Made by a program: the position numbers and the translations under genes. From the NCBI GenBank assembly GCA_910592205.1, contig CAJVPJ010000119.1:1-43183 (forward strand): a stretch of 43,183 nucleotides of DNA. The letters run 5' to 3'. The stretch comes from Paraglomus occultum. Taxonomy: Eukaryota; Glomeromycota; Glomeromycetes; Paraglomerales; Paraglomeraceae. The notes below the pieces were generated by a model that saw only the letters and a list, made by a program, of their open reading frames with translations, had not been told where the DNA came from and made no database searches. Positions 12,872 to 24,772 of this stretch are shown here, one piece after another. Within the stretch, counting starts at the first letter, position 1, and the number at the start of each line of letters is the position of its first letter.

Positions 12872-14322
12872 TTACGCTTCCATCTTCCCGAATAAGTCTT
12901 TAATATTCTTTCGAAGAGCTGCATCCATGACATTGCGAATTTCTTTGCAACCTATTTTTGCTAATTGAGCAACGGCCTGAAAACTGTCCACGTCTAGTCT
13001 AGATTCACTCTTGTACGGACGAGAACGGTGTGATAAAAGAAAGTGGTTTAGTAAAAGATTCGAAAGCCTCGTCAAGGAGACTATACAACACTATCCTTGA
13101 GCGACAATAATTTTTTTTTTACCTGTAATAAAGTGACTTTTTCGGAGTCAGCAAGAATAGCCACAGTAACTTCTGGACTATCCGATGACTCTTCAATCAA
13201 ATTCAAGTCTACAAGATTATCCATGCGACACGAGTTTATCGTTCGTATACTCTTGGAACTAATTATTATCCACTCAAACTGATCTTTCAGGTCTCTTACC
13301 AAGTATGGGTACATTTTGAATTACCCCAGCAGTACAAGCACAGACATAGTCATTCATGGGAATACCCGCATCTACAAGCGCCATTGTTGTCGCGTTGATG
13401 CATATTTGAATAGTACCTATTATGAAGCATGCAATATGATAATATAAGGATTTTTGAGACTTTACTTCTTTCCGCAAATGGACAAGACAATTACCTCCGT
13501 CAAATTGAAGTATTTGCAGAAAAATATCAATCTGAGACCTTGGAAAGGAAGTCGTTTGAATCACCGGTTCAAATGTTTGTTTTACAAATGAAGCTATCTC
13601 CAAGAGACGTCTAAAAGACAAGTGATCGACGGAAGAATAGGCAATAGTCGTTGAATTCACCGAGTAACGAAACAGAAACCCGTCACATTTGCGGATAAAA
13701 CGCGTACTTATCACTTTTACTCCACTTTTTTCTCTCACTGGTGGCAAAAGGAGCAAAGCTGACTCCAACGGATATGTTAGCTCTATTATGCAGTATTGCT
13801 GATTTCTGTCTAGGCTGTTCGGTTTTGGTAAAAGAATTACTACATTATTTCTTTACTATTCATATTTACTAGTATCGCTCATCGCCAACACCATTACCAC
13901 AATTATTTTCACAATGAATGGTTCCTAGTTCAACAACAATTGTTTCCTCTCTTTCCCCTTACTTCTCGTGGTCCATAAACGGCAGCGAGACATTTGGTAT
14001 TCCCTTGTTCAATGTATGCTGATCCGTCTGCTTGTGACAAGACTGAAGGTTTGCAGGAGATTCTCCTTATATCTGTTGCTCTTCGACCATCTACTCTTAA
14101 ACCTATTCAAGATGCATATGGTGTGGAATGCCAAGAGAAGTCTAAATGTCATGTGCTAAAGTTTGCAGAGACAGTCGGCACTGTGTACTGCGTTCGCGAC
14201 GGCGCTGTCATTTGTTGGCAATACCTGCGGGATTGAGCAGTTCCTTTCGTGACTACGAAAAGTTAGTTTTGAAAACCGGTTTTTAATGAGCAGTCAAAAT
14301 ACGGAACTATGGAGCTTACCAT
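12872..14322 (-). CDS. RRP41: exosome core subunit Rrp41/Ski6 (RNase PH fold)
   Basis: Eight exons give about 250 aa, close to the usual 245: 14320-14322 (ATG alone), 14225-14252, 13963-14102, 13708-13814, 13495-13610, 13325-13416, about 13123-13251, and 12872-13009. The start reads MSRKELLNPAGLRVDGRR, matching the Rrp41 N-terminus. Other hallmarks are QADGSAYIEQGNTK, AAVYGPRE, ATSERKKW, FVKQTFEPVIQ, PRSQIDIFLQILQFDGG, INATTMALVDAGIP, VCACTAG and LVDLNLIEESSD. Rrp41 is one of six RNase-PH-like ring proteins of the eukaryotic exosome, which threads RNA to Rrp44 and Rrp6 in nucleus and cytoplasm; in eukaryotes the ring itself is normally inactive. The acceptor of the seventh exon is the least certain junction: it adds a few residues after CTAG compared with relatives. 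Confidence 0.92.
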
Positions 14323-14692
14323 GATTCGTCAATTATCTTTCAAAGTTTTTGTTCGATCATTTTATAATTCTCTGTCCCCGTGACGTGTGTTACTCGAACA
14401 CCAAAAAGAGTACGTTTAGACGTCTCGGCAAGACAGCGGTGATGGAAAGAATCCGTTTCGTATTCCGTACGTAAATATAATACATGGTTAATATCGAATT
14501 TGTTCCTAAATGTGATGCTTCATTTTATAGTAGAGACTCTGCAACAAGTCAATCTACACTTTTATATAGATGATGTCGCAATATGCCTGTCAATGAGCGG
14601 TAGTGTAAATTTTTGACCCAGCAGATGCTTCAAACTGTACATACAAATTTTAATTGATTTAACAAATCAATCTATAAACACTGTACAATTAA

Positions 14693-15645
14693 TTACAGAT
14701 CGAGTGGTTCATTAGCGTCTTTCTTGAGCAATTCTAACATTCCTGTAGGTAGAAGTGGAACCATATTTTGCTTGATTTCGTTATTAGTAGTTTGGAGTGT
14801 TGATTTTGTTGTATGTGGAATTGCAATGTATCTGAACGGCATGACCTGCGAATTGCGAGTAGTTTAAAATATCGTCAAGATAAACAAAGCCCCGGCCGTC
14901 AAAAATTAACGCACTTACCACTGATTCATTTTTATCAAATACAATTTCGGGAAAATCGATAAATGGGATATCAAATAGTCGCACTGTCGTATTAATAGAT
15001 AAATTTCTGTATCTTTACTGTTTTAAAAAACTTGCAGTCAACATAATAACATCCACAAATCTTTTTTAGTAAACTAACCTTTATCTTCAATTACTTTTTT
15101 AGTGACGTTGATGGCCGTGTCCGTTGTCATCTGTAACTGTCCCAAGTGTCTTGTCGCATGAGCGGAAGGACATAATTCACTTGTTCTATCTATCCATTAA
15201 ACGAATGATTATCACAAGTCATTTATAAATTATTCATCTTGTAAAACACTCACCTCTAGGCGGATCATCACCCAGTATGCCACCGAATAGAAAGTAATCA
15301 AATGTTTGTCCATCCTCGGGCTCTAGTTGTTGCTCCGCGTTGGGATGCAATAGACAGATCTTACTTTTATCTATTCCTGTCTCATCTACCGTCTCTCGTC
15401 GAAGTTGTGTCCCATCCAGTGCTTGAAGTTTCTTCAATTCAGTGATTTCAGCATCTTTCAGTCTAGTGATGATAAGATTTGGTGGAAAGACAAATGTCGC
15501 AATATGGGAATATTCCAGTATACACCATTCATGTAAGTCTGTCTCCATATGTTCTAAAACACACGGTAGTAATCGACTCGGTTATTTGAATTTGTCCTAA
15601 CAAGGCTTTGAAATTACACTCACCGATAATGTATTTATGCGTCAT
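14693..15645 (-). CDS. SFM1: SPOUT-fold protein arginine methyltransferase Sfm1 (DUF431)
   Basis: Five exons with agreeing phases: 15624-15645, 15254-15553, 15079-15189, 14919-14983 and 14693-14845; 216 aa, as expected for Sfm1. The N-terminus reads MTHKYIIEHME then HEWCILEYSHI. The family signature FDYFLFGGILGDDPPRDRT spans the exon 2/3 junction, followed by ATRHLGQLQMTTDTA (the knotted SAM-binding part), IPFIDFPEIVFDKNESV and MPFRYI. In budding yeast Sfm1 monomethylates an arginine of ribosomal protein Rps3; family knowledge supports the same role here. The last residues, LPTGMLELLKKD, match the usual C-terminal helix. The first coding exon is only 22 nt. It shares a short divergent promoter with INTS11. 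Confidence 0.93.
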
Positions 15646-15795
15646 CGTGGCAGGAAGTGTTTAGATTTCACCTTGCCCGTGCGTAATTTAACGTTAAATA
15701 ATTTTTGGTTTTGTGCCACATGTCAACCAATGGCAGACAAATATTTCACCTTACTATCATATTGACTTCTTTGCCTGCTCCGCGCTTCAGCAATC
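15646..15795. promoter_or_regulatory. 150-bp divergent promoter between SFM1 and INTS11
   Basis: Only 150 bp separate the two start codons, so both promoters must lie in or overlap this interval. It contains a CCAAT box (15727-15731, in CAACCAATGG). No clear TATA box was seen. Co-regulation is inference. Confidence 0.55.
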
Positions 15796-17775
15796 ATGAT
15801 GAAAATTGTGCCCCTCGGCGCTGGTCAAGATGTCGGAAGAAGCTGTATTATAGTAACTATGGGCGATGATAGCACAGGAACAAAGAACATTATGTTTGAT
15901 TGCGGAATGCATATGGGATATAACGACAAGAGAAGGTTCCCAGACTTTTCTTATATATCAAAAACTGGCGGCAACTTTACAGAAATGTTGGATTGTATTA
16001 TTGTTTCTCACTTTCATTTGGATCATTGTGGTGTGTGGTAAATGGAAATTGCCAAGATAATATCAGCGCAAAGCCCATTTAAAAGCTTACCAATTCGTGT
16101 TTTGAATATTTTCTTTGTAGGAGCTCTTCCTTATTTCACCGAGATGTGTGGCTATGATGGCCCAATATATATGACCTATCCTACGAAAGCAATCTGTCCC
16201 ATACTATTAGAAGATTACCGTCGTATTACGGTAGAGAGAAAAGGTGAAACAGACTTTTTCACTGCTCAGATGATCAAAGACTGTATGAAAAAAGTGACAG
16301 CTGTGAATCTTCATCAGACTGTCAAAGTCAATGGCGATGATGACTTTGAGATCAAGGCATATTATGCTGGACACGTATTGGGCGCGGCTATGTTTAGCGT
16401 GCGGGTCGGTCAGCAGACGGTCGTCTACACCGGTGATTATAATATGACACCTGACAGACATCTCGGTGCTGCGTGGATTGATAAGGTGAGGCCGGACGTA
16501 TTGATAACGGAGAGCACTTACGCAACAACCATCAGAGACTCAAAGAGATCACGCGAGCGTGATTTTTTGAAGAAAGTTCATGACTGTGTTAACAGTGGAG
16601 GGAAGGTTCTTATCCCTGTCTTTGCACTAGGCAGAGCCCAAGAACTATGTATACTCATTGAGACGTATTGGGAGCGGAATAATTTGACTGTACCAGTATA
16701 CTTTTCAGCAGGAATGACAGAGCGTGCCAATGAGTATTATAAATTATTCATCAATTGGACAAACGAGAAAATCAAATCAACATTTGTACATAGAAATATG
16801 TTTGATTTCAAACATATTCAAGCATGGAACCGAGCATACTTGGACAAGGAAGGGGCAGCAGTGCTCTTTGCGTCTCCGGGAATGTTGCATGTGGGCACAA
16901 GTTTAGAAGTGTTTAAGAAATGGGCACCCGATCCAAAGAACATGGTCATAATGCCCGGTTACTGTGTAGCAGGGACAGTCGGCGCAAAAGTACTGGCCGG
17001 TGAGAAGAAAATACACGTCGATGCGTTTACCGTCATTGATGTCAAGTTGCAAGTCAGGAATCTGTCGTTTTCGGCACATGCGGATGCAAAAGGCATAATG
17101 CAACTGATTAAACAATGCGAACCAAGGAATGTGGTATTGGTACACGGTGAAAAGTCAAAGATGGAATTCTTGCAGGAGAAGATAAAGAGAGAGTTTCCTG
17201 AAGTGGATGGATGCTTTTTTCCTGCAAACGGTACCACAATTTCCATAGATACTAGTCTTAACATTCCTGTAGATGTTAGTGTAGGATTGCTTAAGAAATA
17301 TCTGGCCGAGAAGAACTCACAAACGAGAGCGAACATCAGCCTGTGGAGCCTTAATAAAGTAAAGCCGTATAATAGTGTTCCAATATCAGGTATGCTCGTA
17401 ATGCAACCGAATAAACCAGTTCGTTTACTTACTCCCACTGAAGGTGCATCTCAAATTGGTCTGCAACTACATGAATTGACTTTTGATGTGTGGAAGACTA
17501 TTGATGATCAAGTATTTTGGAAGAAATGGGGCTCACGAGTGAGTGGGCTTGGGAGAGAACTACGATATGCTGCATTAAAGGTTGTAGAAGATGCGCTGAT
17601 GAAGAGATTTGGTGATGATCTATTGATTACTAGAGAAAAGACAAGGATTGTTGTTAGGACATTTGTTGTAGCAATTGTATCAGATACTGCAAATAAGTTA
17701 AAGATAACATGGAATTATAGAGATGAGGAATTAGCTAATGCGCTGATGGCTATTGTTGATGATGTACTTCCATGA
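15796..17775 (+). CDS. INTS11: Integrator endonuclease subunit INTS11 (CPSF73-like metallo-beta-lactamase)
   Basis: Two exons, 15796-16030 and 16121-17775, about 629 aa; the phase-1 junction restores [13 protein letters not shown]. An equally plausible start is the next ATG at 15799. The metallo-beta-lactamase motifs are intact: HFHLDH (zinc ligands), [20 protein letters not shown] and TESTYATT. The beta-CASP part follows: [34 protein letters not shown] and VHGE. Line-by-line similarity ([35 protein letters not shown]) places it with INTS11 rather than CPSF73. INTS11 is the catalytic subunit of Integrator, which cleaves snRNA 3' ends and nascent RNA at paused polymerase II. All catalytic residues I can check are present, so it should be active. 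Confidence 0.95.
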
Positions 17776-18462
17776 GAGTAGATCAAAGTCCTTCATTACT
17801 AAAAAAATAATAAAAGTAAAATCAAGAGATTATAATACAAACAACAGTCCAAATTGGTAAAATTAAAATGGTTACACTTATTATTAGTGACTTTATCTCA
17901 GATTTATTATTCACTTTCTGATTATTATTATTTTCTAGCCACGGAATGGCATTTTATCAAGCTTAGCACAGAAGGCCTATATTGTACCAGCAAAAGCAAA
18001 TATTGGATTAAATGGCATTGAAGGAAGACCTTGAATCGGTTAGGAGGGATGTCAAAAAAGTAATTGGTGTGATTGTGGGGTATTAAGTGATAGAATTTCA
18101 ATGTGTGATGAGCATGAAGTTAAGAAACGTTGTATACAAGAGTTAACAAATAATATTAGACATAGAATGTCCTGCTCCGCAGACTGTATTTTATATTATT
18201 TTATCATGTAATTGACACCTACGTGCTTATTATTATATTTTTATTTTATTGTAACAATAAAGCAAATTTACATTATTTTTCTGAATTTATTGTTATTTTT
18301 TTTTTGCCTATATTTTGGTGTTTATTGATATCGATGTGCATATATCGAGAATTTTTCTTGGTATTAGTATCTTTTGACGACGGGCCGTCGTGTATTAGGT
18401 TATGTGATTTGCACATACATCTGTATCCGAAGTACAAGAAAATAATTTTTTATACGGAAGTT
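17776..18462. other. INTS11 3' region and intergenic DNA
   Basis: Just after the stop codon an AATAATAAAAG stretch could serve as a polyadenylation signal. The remainder is AT-rich without a recognisable gene. Confidence 0.35.
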
Positions 18463-18699
18463 ATGAGCGCAGACGCGAAGCAAGAAAGGGAGATTGCTGT
18501 CAAAGCTGTACTCAGAAGCAAAGTGACAATTATCTTTACCAATACCTTATACAGAAGGAAACAAGCTTCATTCGTAAGAGAAAGTCAAGCTGAACACAAT
18601 GACTATTATGCTAAACTACATAATAATAACCTTGAAAATGATCGTGAGCTCGGAGAAATTGCAAAAAAAATTTTGAACGCGTTTGAGGTTAAGTACTAG
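18463..18699 (+). CDS. hypothetical small charged protein
   Basis: From an internal ATG at 18463 the frame encodes 78 aa starting MSADAKQEREIAVKAVLRSK and containing RESQAEHNDYYAKLHNNN and ELGEIAKKILNAF. It is charged and probably helical, without signal peptide or membrane segment. The sequence before this ATG in the same frame is hydrophobic, low-complexity intergenic DNA, hence the start choice. No family was recognised. It may be a small gene or one exon of a larger one. Confidence 0.35.
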   Translation: MSADAKQEREIAVKAVLRSKVTIIFTNTLYRRKQASFVRESQAEHNDYYAKLHNNNLENDRELGEIAKKILNAFEVKY

Positions 18700-18951
18700 T
18701 TTTTTCTTGATGCTGTGGCATTCTGACACTACTCAAGCAAGAGCATCCGAGGTTGTTTTTGTGATGATCTGCGGTTCGAGTTAGGGTAAGGGTATCTCAG
18801 GTTACTCTTATGATAAACTGAAGTTTGGGCTTTATCCAGAAAGAGCATCTGAGGTTGTCCTTGTGATCAGATAAAGTTTTGTCAGCCACAACATATTGCA
18901 TAACAAGTACTACTGCGTTTTTCAAAGATACTGATACTATTTTCTTTTAAG

Positions 18952-19310
18952 ATGGAAAAAAAAGTCTTCAGATGTTACCAACTTTTGGAGGAAAATCCAA
19001 AATTTGGAAGAGGAGAAAATGCAGTTCGTTCCGCCTCATTATCATTAGGGCATCTCAACATATTTGGGAAAACGGTAAGGAGGAATAGAGCATTTATAAG
19101 AGGATCTGGATTTTATTTACTTATTCCAGAACTTCTTTTTGTGAACAGCTTTCTCGATATGCAAATGCACAGGAAGTAACAACTAATCGTCGTCGTAAGC
19201 TAAGCACGCAACAAGAATTACAGGAATTTTATGAGGAGTTTGATACAAAACGAACTGGCATGTTTTGCTTAATATTAAGTCATTTGCCACCACTACAAAT
19301 TTGCTATCAC
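18952..19310 (+). CDS. hypothetical two-exon gene or gene fragment
   Basis: Exon 18952-19074 encodes 41 aa (MEKKVFRCYQLLEENPKFGR at its start) and ends at a GTAAGG donor. An acceptor at 19147-19148 joins it in phase to a second stretch containing YANAQEVTTNRRRKLSTQQE and LQEFYEEFDTKRTG, open to a stop near 19310. The second stretch has clear coding character, so the gene may continue through another intron. No family was recognised. Confidence 0.35.
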
Positions 19311-19359
19311 TAAACATTTCATATAAATAACAGAAAATAACAATATCGCTTCTTCATCA

Positions 19360-19834
19360 CGGACACCAGAGGATCAGAACTATTATAAAATGCAGAAAGC
19401 GAGCGACTATAACGGACTATTAGGCGATAACATTGAGGATAATTGTTTGCAAAAGACGGTGGAGTTTTTGGTCGGAAAAGTGGAAAGTGAATTATCTTCT
19501 TTACTTCACTATTATTAATATTATTAATATTATCTTCTTTACTTCACTATTATTAATATTATTAATATTATTGCTACCATAACCACTACATTTCAAAGAG
19601 AAAGAACTTAAAGATTATTGCAAAAAGTACAAGTTGGCTTATTTTAATAGATGAAACGTAAAAAAAGCCTTATTATCCAAAACTCAAAAAGTCAATGAAC
19701 TTTTTAAAGAGACTTTGAAAAGATTTGGATTATTAGCAGTAATTAATCCTACTGAAACTAGCCTTTTGTTATGCAGTTCCTATTCTGGGAGCCCTCAAAA
19801 TAATTTGAAGACGTGGATAAAACTTTATATTTAA
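19360..19834 (+). pseudogene. coding-like fragments, unassigned
   Basis: Two open stretches follow the previous candidate on the same strand: about 19365-19517 (contains NYYKMQKASDYNGLLGDNIE and VEFLVGKVESELSS) and about 19661-19834 (contains KVNELFKETLKRFGLLAVIN). Both lack starts and clear splice partners. They could be further exons of the gene starting at 18952 or remains of a decayed gene. The first runs into a 38-bp AT-rich tandem duplication. Confidence 0.25.
19491..19570. repeat. 38-bp tandem duplication
   Basis: Two copies with a 38-bp period, each containing CTTCTTTACTTCACTATTAT followed by ATT-rich sequence. Probably slippage or a recent duplication. Confidence 0.8.
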
Positions 19835-21688
19835 AGGAATTAAAATTAAAGAAATAAATAATAGTAGCGATATTATTAACAATAGTGGTAGTAAATAAGA
19901 TGATAAAATTTAAATTTAAACATTACTCCAGAAACAATAATGTACTTTTGCTTCTAAACTAAATCATTGATATCGTACAATACGCGTACTCTGATTAGTG
20001 TTCTACTTGACTGAACTGGGGACTTTCGGTAATTACCACAAAAATAATGAAGCGGTTTAATCAATGAGTCGATAAAAACATATATAGCTAATGGGTTCGA
20101 TAATGATTGGGAAAGTAACATTTCTTGCCGCAAGAAAAATAAGCAGAGAAATGGATTCAGAAAAAGTCAAAGAAAATCTCCCAGATTACCGAATAAATTT
20201 AATCTTCTTATCTATTTAACTTTTGACTTGATTTGGGAGAAATTATGTTCTCGTAAACACTCATTCAGCATTGGATTAAGCATAGAAGGAATTCATCTCT
20301 TATTTGTTTTTTCATTTTCAGTAAATATACGTTCATACAAATATATTATACATGGGTAATTATGTGCAAATACGACTAAATTCATAAACAATAAGTTTTG
20401 TCCATATAATGATAACGTGACCTATAATAATAATAGAGCTTAAATGCGTCAATTAAGTGCTTGCAGTTATTAACTTACTTCAAAACTCGTAAACTTAGCG
20501 TATTTGATATTAAATCTACCGCAGACCTGATTAAAATTCTATCCTTTTTTGTTGTAAGATAGAGATCAAATCATCGTAAGCGAATCAAAAAGTTTTTGCC
20601 GCTTTGACTTTTTGAAAAACTGCATAATAATTTTAAAATTAACTTGGTCATTTTTTCAAAATAATCATCTCTTACATTTTTTGTAATCTCTTCTGCCAAT
20701 TTTTAAAAGACTAATGATATTTCCTCCTGTGGGACAACTGCGCAAAACCCTCCATAAAGAGATACAATAACAGGCGTCCTCATCGCAGTTATTGGTGTTT
20801 GTTGTAGCAAGAACGAGTTAAATTATTGTCACGTGTATCCTAAGCACTAAAATAGCATTTTTGTTAAGAAATTACTTGCAAGAAAGAACAGGATTAGATC
20901 AAAATTACTTTGGAAAGGCTTTTGCCCTTAATTGAAACTTCAATTATGTTTAGCGCTTTATGTCTACGAGGCTTCATGAAACTTGCATTAATTTACTAAC
21001 ATCTGTCAACATCTTTCAATTTCAACAAATATTGGAATCGCGTAAAATTCGAGCCAGCGGTCTGAACGAACTTTGAACGGAGATATCTCAACCACCATCC
21101 AACTAAGATCAGAACTTGATTAGGTTATTATTATCTGCCTGTAAAACGAGGGGCATGCGGCAAGAACTTTTTGATCCACTCTAATTCGTTCCGTTATGTT
21201 AGTACGTTCTTATTTTCGCAGAGTCGGTCTTACAGGTTTCGCCGTTTGGCGACAGTTCGCAGCACAAAGCCCTCGATCATTGCCTTATTTAATAACCTCA
21301 ATAAGTTTAAAATGGCAACTTAACTTCCGTATTCGCGGTAAGCATTTCTTTGTTGACCGAGATTTGGTTTGGTTTTAATATAGTTTATTGCACGCAAATA
21401 TACGTTATAAGTAAACTCTTGAAATTGTTAATTAATTACAACAACGCGAGTTCTGCGCATGAAGAACAATAAATTATTGCTGAGTAGCCATTAATAATAC
21501 CACTATAGGAAAGCAATTAGATATCGTATTAATTGTTTAAGTATTGACATGCAAAACAATCAAGTTAAATTTATTTTTTGTGTAGTATAATTGTTGGGGT
21601 TTTTACCGCCACAATTTCCCGCCATTGTATATAGTTTGTTCCATATTTACTCTATCTTCTCACCACAATCTCTACAAAGTTTATTGAT
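19835..21688. other. intergenic, no gene supported
   Basis: Strongly AT-rich. Only short open frames without recognisable motifs occur on either strand. Confidence 0.4.
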
Positions 21689-23990
21689 CTAATCCTCATC
21701 CATTTCATCAACTTCCGCTCTCATTGCTTCTACGCCTTCTTTTGTTGTCAAGCCCTCTGGACAGTCATCTTTGGATGAAACATAATGAGTATGCGTTCAT
21801 GAAATAATATATAGACAAGCAGTCAAATATAACTTACTCAAAAACTGTTTGATCAAGCTTCTTGACTTTTGCTGACTGTCTAGCTGTTTAGCCAAAGGCT
21901 GAACTATTCTTATCATGATTTCGTAGAATTGAACGCTATATGGTGGTTTGATCATTTCCAATGTCTCCATGAAGATAAAACGGAGTCAGATCCAACATGA
22001 GAAGGGTACACCTCACCAATACGAGACCCAAACTATAAAAATATACTCACCTTTTCTACGAAATAGAGGGAAAGTTTTTCCTTTATTTGTTTTGCGTTCT
22101 CTTCTACATACCGTAGAACGGGTATGGCAAATTTCAATTTTACCAAGTAGAGCATACGATCCATTAACTCTGTCCGGAGAGCAGAAATGGCGTCACGCGT
22201 CAGCGTCAACGATCCTTCAAATAATTCAACGTACACGGTGAACACATGTCGCCGTTGGAATTCCTGTCGCTCGGCAATCTATTTGCAACAAACTTTAGCA
22301 AGCGCCCTTATATCTAATACGTCTTGCACAAAACTTCTATGAATTACCTCTTCTAGCAAATAGTGCGGTACTGGTACCACGTTCTGCTTATAATGTTTTT
22401 CGTAAAAAGAAGTCTCCCGCAGCAAATATCTAATCCAATGTATTAGTGCCATTGAAGCCATAGGCGTACTGGAAAGCAACATTGAAGATATCACTTTCAG
22501 AAACTGGGGAGAATTAAAAAGAGCACAAATGTGACTTACAAAGAAATTTGTCATAGTTACTCGATGAATTTCTGGTTATTCATCCATATATCGTTAAGGA
22601 CATTATCCAACTCTGTTCCAGTCGCATTCTTGCGCGAGACTATTTCCTGAAGACTCTTGATTACTTCAAAAGTCTCTTCAACTTTCGATATATCAATCTA
22701 TCATATGACAACAATTATTACTCTCTAGATATTGATGTGATCTGTAAGAAAAACAACAAAAATTTCCCTTTACCTCACCATCCTGCTTTTTGAAAGCAGA
22801 CGCAGCATATGCAAGCACATACATATATTTTGCTTTCAACTCGGGCCTCTTCTCCTGGTTGGCAGTGGGCACAAAGGTGTTTTTGAGCAAATAATCCAGT
22901 AAATCTGGATCCCGTAAAAATATTGGATTAAGCGGTTTTGCTTCTTTACATGCTTTCCATAATGAAGCAACTTCGCCTGGTTGAGGTTGAGTGCTCCGCA
23001 GAGCGTTAACAACCGTCACGGGAGTGTCCATCAGTAAATTCCTAATATTTCTTACTAAATCAGGACTTATATGACTATTCGCGGCATTTTCTAGCTCTTT
23101 TGAAACCACACGAAATGCATAGCCTCCGGGCGTATCCGACAACAACTTAATGTTTGTTTGAGTCAGGAAATATGTGTGCGGTTCAACAGCCACGGTCGGA
23201 GCAAAATTTCGTAAAGCTTGCTCGAAACTTTCACCGTCCTTGTCGATTAGAGTGAATATTTGGTCTATTAAAACATCAGAGAAAACGCGAAGGTTGGACG
23301 TTGCTGCTCGTAGGTGCTTGATTTCATCAGTGTACCCGCTTTCTGCTATTCTCTAGATGCGTCAAGTTAGAAATATAATCAATATACGGACATGTAAAAA
23401 GAAAAAAAAACGGAATGCTTACCAGAATTAAACTATTGAGAAAAGCATCACCAGGATATTTCTCAGATAATTGATATATGACACTACGCCAATATGCATT
23501 GTTTATTAGATTTGCCACTTCATCCAGTGCCTACTTGCAAACGGAACGCGCATTAGTAGACGGACATTGTCGACCATGTTAGAAAAGCAGAAACAAACCT
23601 GCGGAGACTTTGCCATGCAGGTAGTAATAGCGTTTGTATCATAATTGGCGAGAACCATATCCTTTAGTGCATCTTGAATGAACGTCTCCGTTTCAGTGCT
23701 TCCAAACTCGTCCAGGACTTCTTGACAGAAACGGAGTTGTTCGGGGACGCCGGAGTAATTATCGCAAAGGAATTCTACCAACTTTAGAGGTTGTCCTTTG
23801 TTATTGAGGAACTCTGTGGCGACATGTGCAGCATTCCGTTCCAATACGGAATCTGAGAGAAAGAAAGAACATGCTATGCTTAGAATGCATGCGTGAGGAG
23901 AATGTTCGCCAACGAATGCGTCGAAAGCGCGTTACCTTCACGATTTAGGTACCTGACGCAGTCCTCCAATTTGTCCTCCGGACCGTCCAT
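21689..23990 (-). CDS. NELFCD: NELF-C/D (TH1) subunit of negative elongation factor
   Basis: Nine exons with consistent phases: 23936-23990, 23599-23852, 23423-23530, 22774-23352, 22561-22697, 22348-22468, 22051-22278, 21838-21964 and 21689-21768; about 562 aa, near the size of human NELF-C/D. Colinear TH1 landmarks are LKLVEFLCDNYSGVPEQL, NNAYWRSVIYQLSEKYPGD, EPHTYFLTQTN, LKAKYMYVLAYAASAFKK, TPMASMALIHWIRYLL, VYVELFEGSL, ALRTELMDRMLYLVK, FAIPVLRYVEEN and LEMIKPPYSVQFYEI, with an acidic C-terminus (VDEMDED). In animals this helical protein pairs with NELF-A and bridges to NELF-B/E to stall RNA polymerase II near promoters. It is absent from budding and fission yeast. Here it lies in the same window as INTS11, which acts on paused polymerase. 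The assignment rests on colinear similarity through the whole protein. Confidence 0.85.
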
Positions 23991-24772
23991 GTTCCAAGTG
24001 TGTATAATCGAATGAAACTCGAAACAAAAAAAATTCCGGCATTAGTAACCGATGTATTGGAACACGTGCCACAAACAAAAGTTTTTCGGGGTATTTGGGA
24101 CGGGCATGATTTAGTTTAAAAAAATTAGATAACTAATAATAACGAATCTTCTTTCCCGTGATATCTGGTTTTATTGATATCTCTTTATGAGAGCATGCAA
24201 AAGGAAACAAAACGGACGATTAGAAAAGTATGCCTTAAATCTCAGCATATGGTAATAAAAACGAGAGAATTGTACCTCGCATTAATAAAGTCGAAAACTT
24301 ATCCAAAAGATTAGGGTTTAGGAGATAAAAGAGATGCCAATAATGATAACAATTATAGTAGTAGTATATAGAGAACAGCAGAGTACTATTTGTTTGAATA
24401 CGCATTTTAAAAGTAAAATACTCTCCATCTTTCTGCACCATACGCGTCTTGCCGTGTTAAGCTGTAAGAATAACTGCAAATTGGTTTTAATTAATATTTT
24501 GTTACCATGTTCCGCGCCGGATTACGTTTACAATTTCAAAAACGCACAGTAAACCAATCCAACGATTGATCAGGCACATTTCCAGAATAGAAGAAACAAA
24601 CGGTGGTGTAATCCGAAAAGAGAATTTATTACACAACAAATCTTATTCACATGTTCGATACCCAATGATCCGATACAAAGACCCTTTTATATACGAAGAC
24701 CCAACTATACGTACAGCTGTTGTGCCCTTACATTCGTCACACACGTCGCCCCGCTTCTTTTCCTGAACGATT
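23991..24772. other. divergent intergenic region NELFCD / SLC25
   Basis: About 780 bp between divergent start codons. Short open frames on both strands show no recognisable features. Presumably holds both promoters and 5' untranslated regions. Confidence 0.4.

Noticed and set aside
13097-13614. Two + strand frames of about 60 codons
   Set aside because: Antisense to RRP41 exons and introns.
16959-17438. 159-codon antisense frame inside INTS11
   Set aside because: Opposite strand of a clearly conserved exon; no family resemblance.
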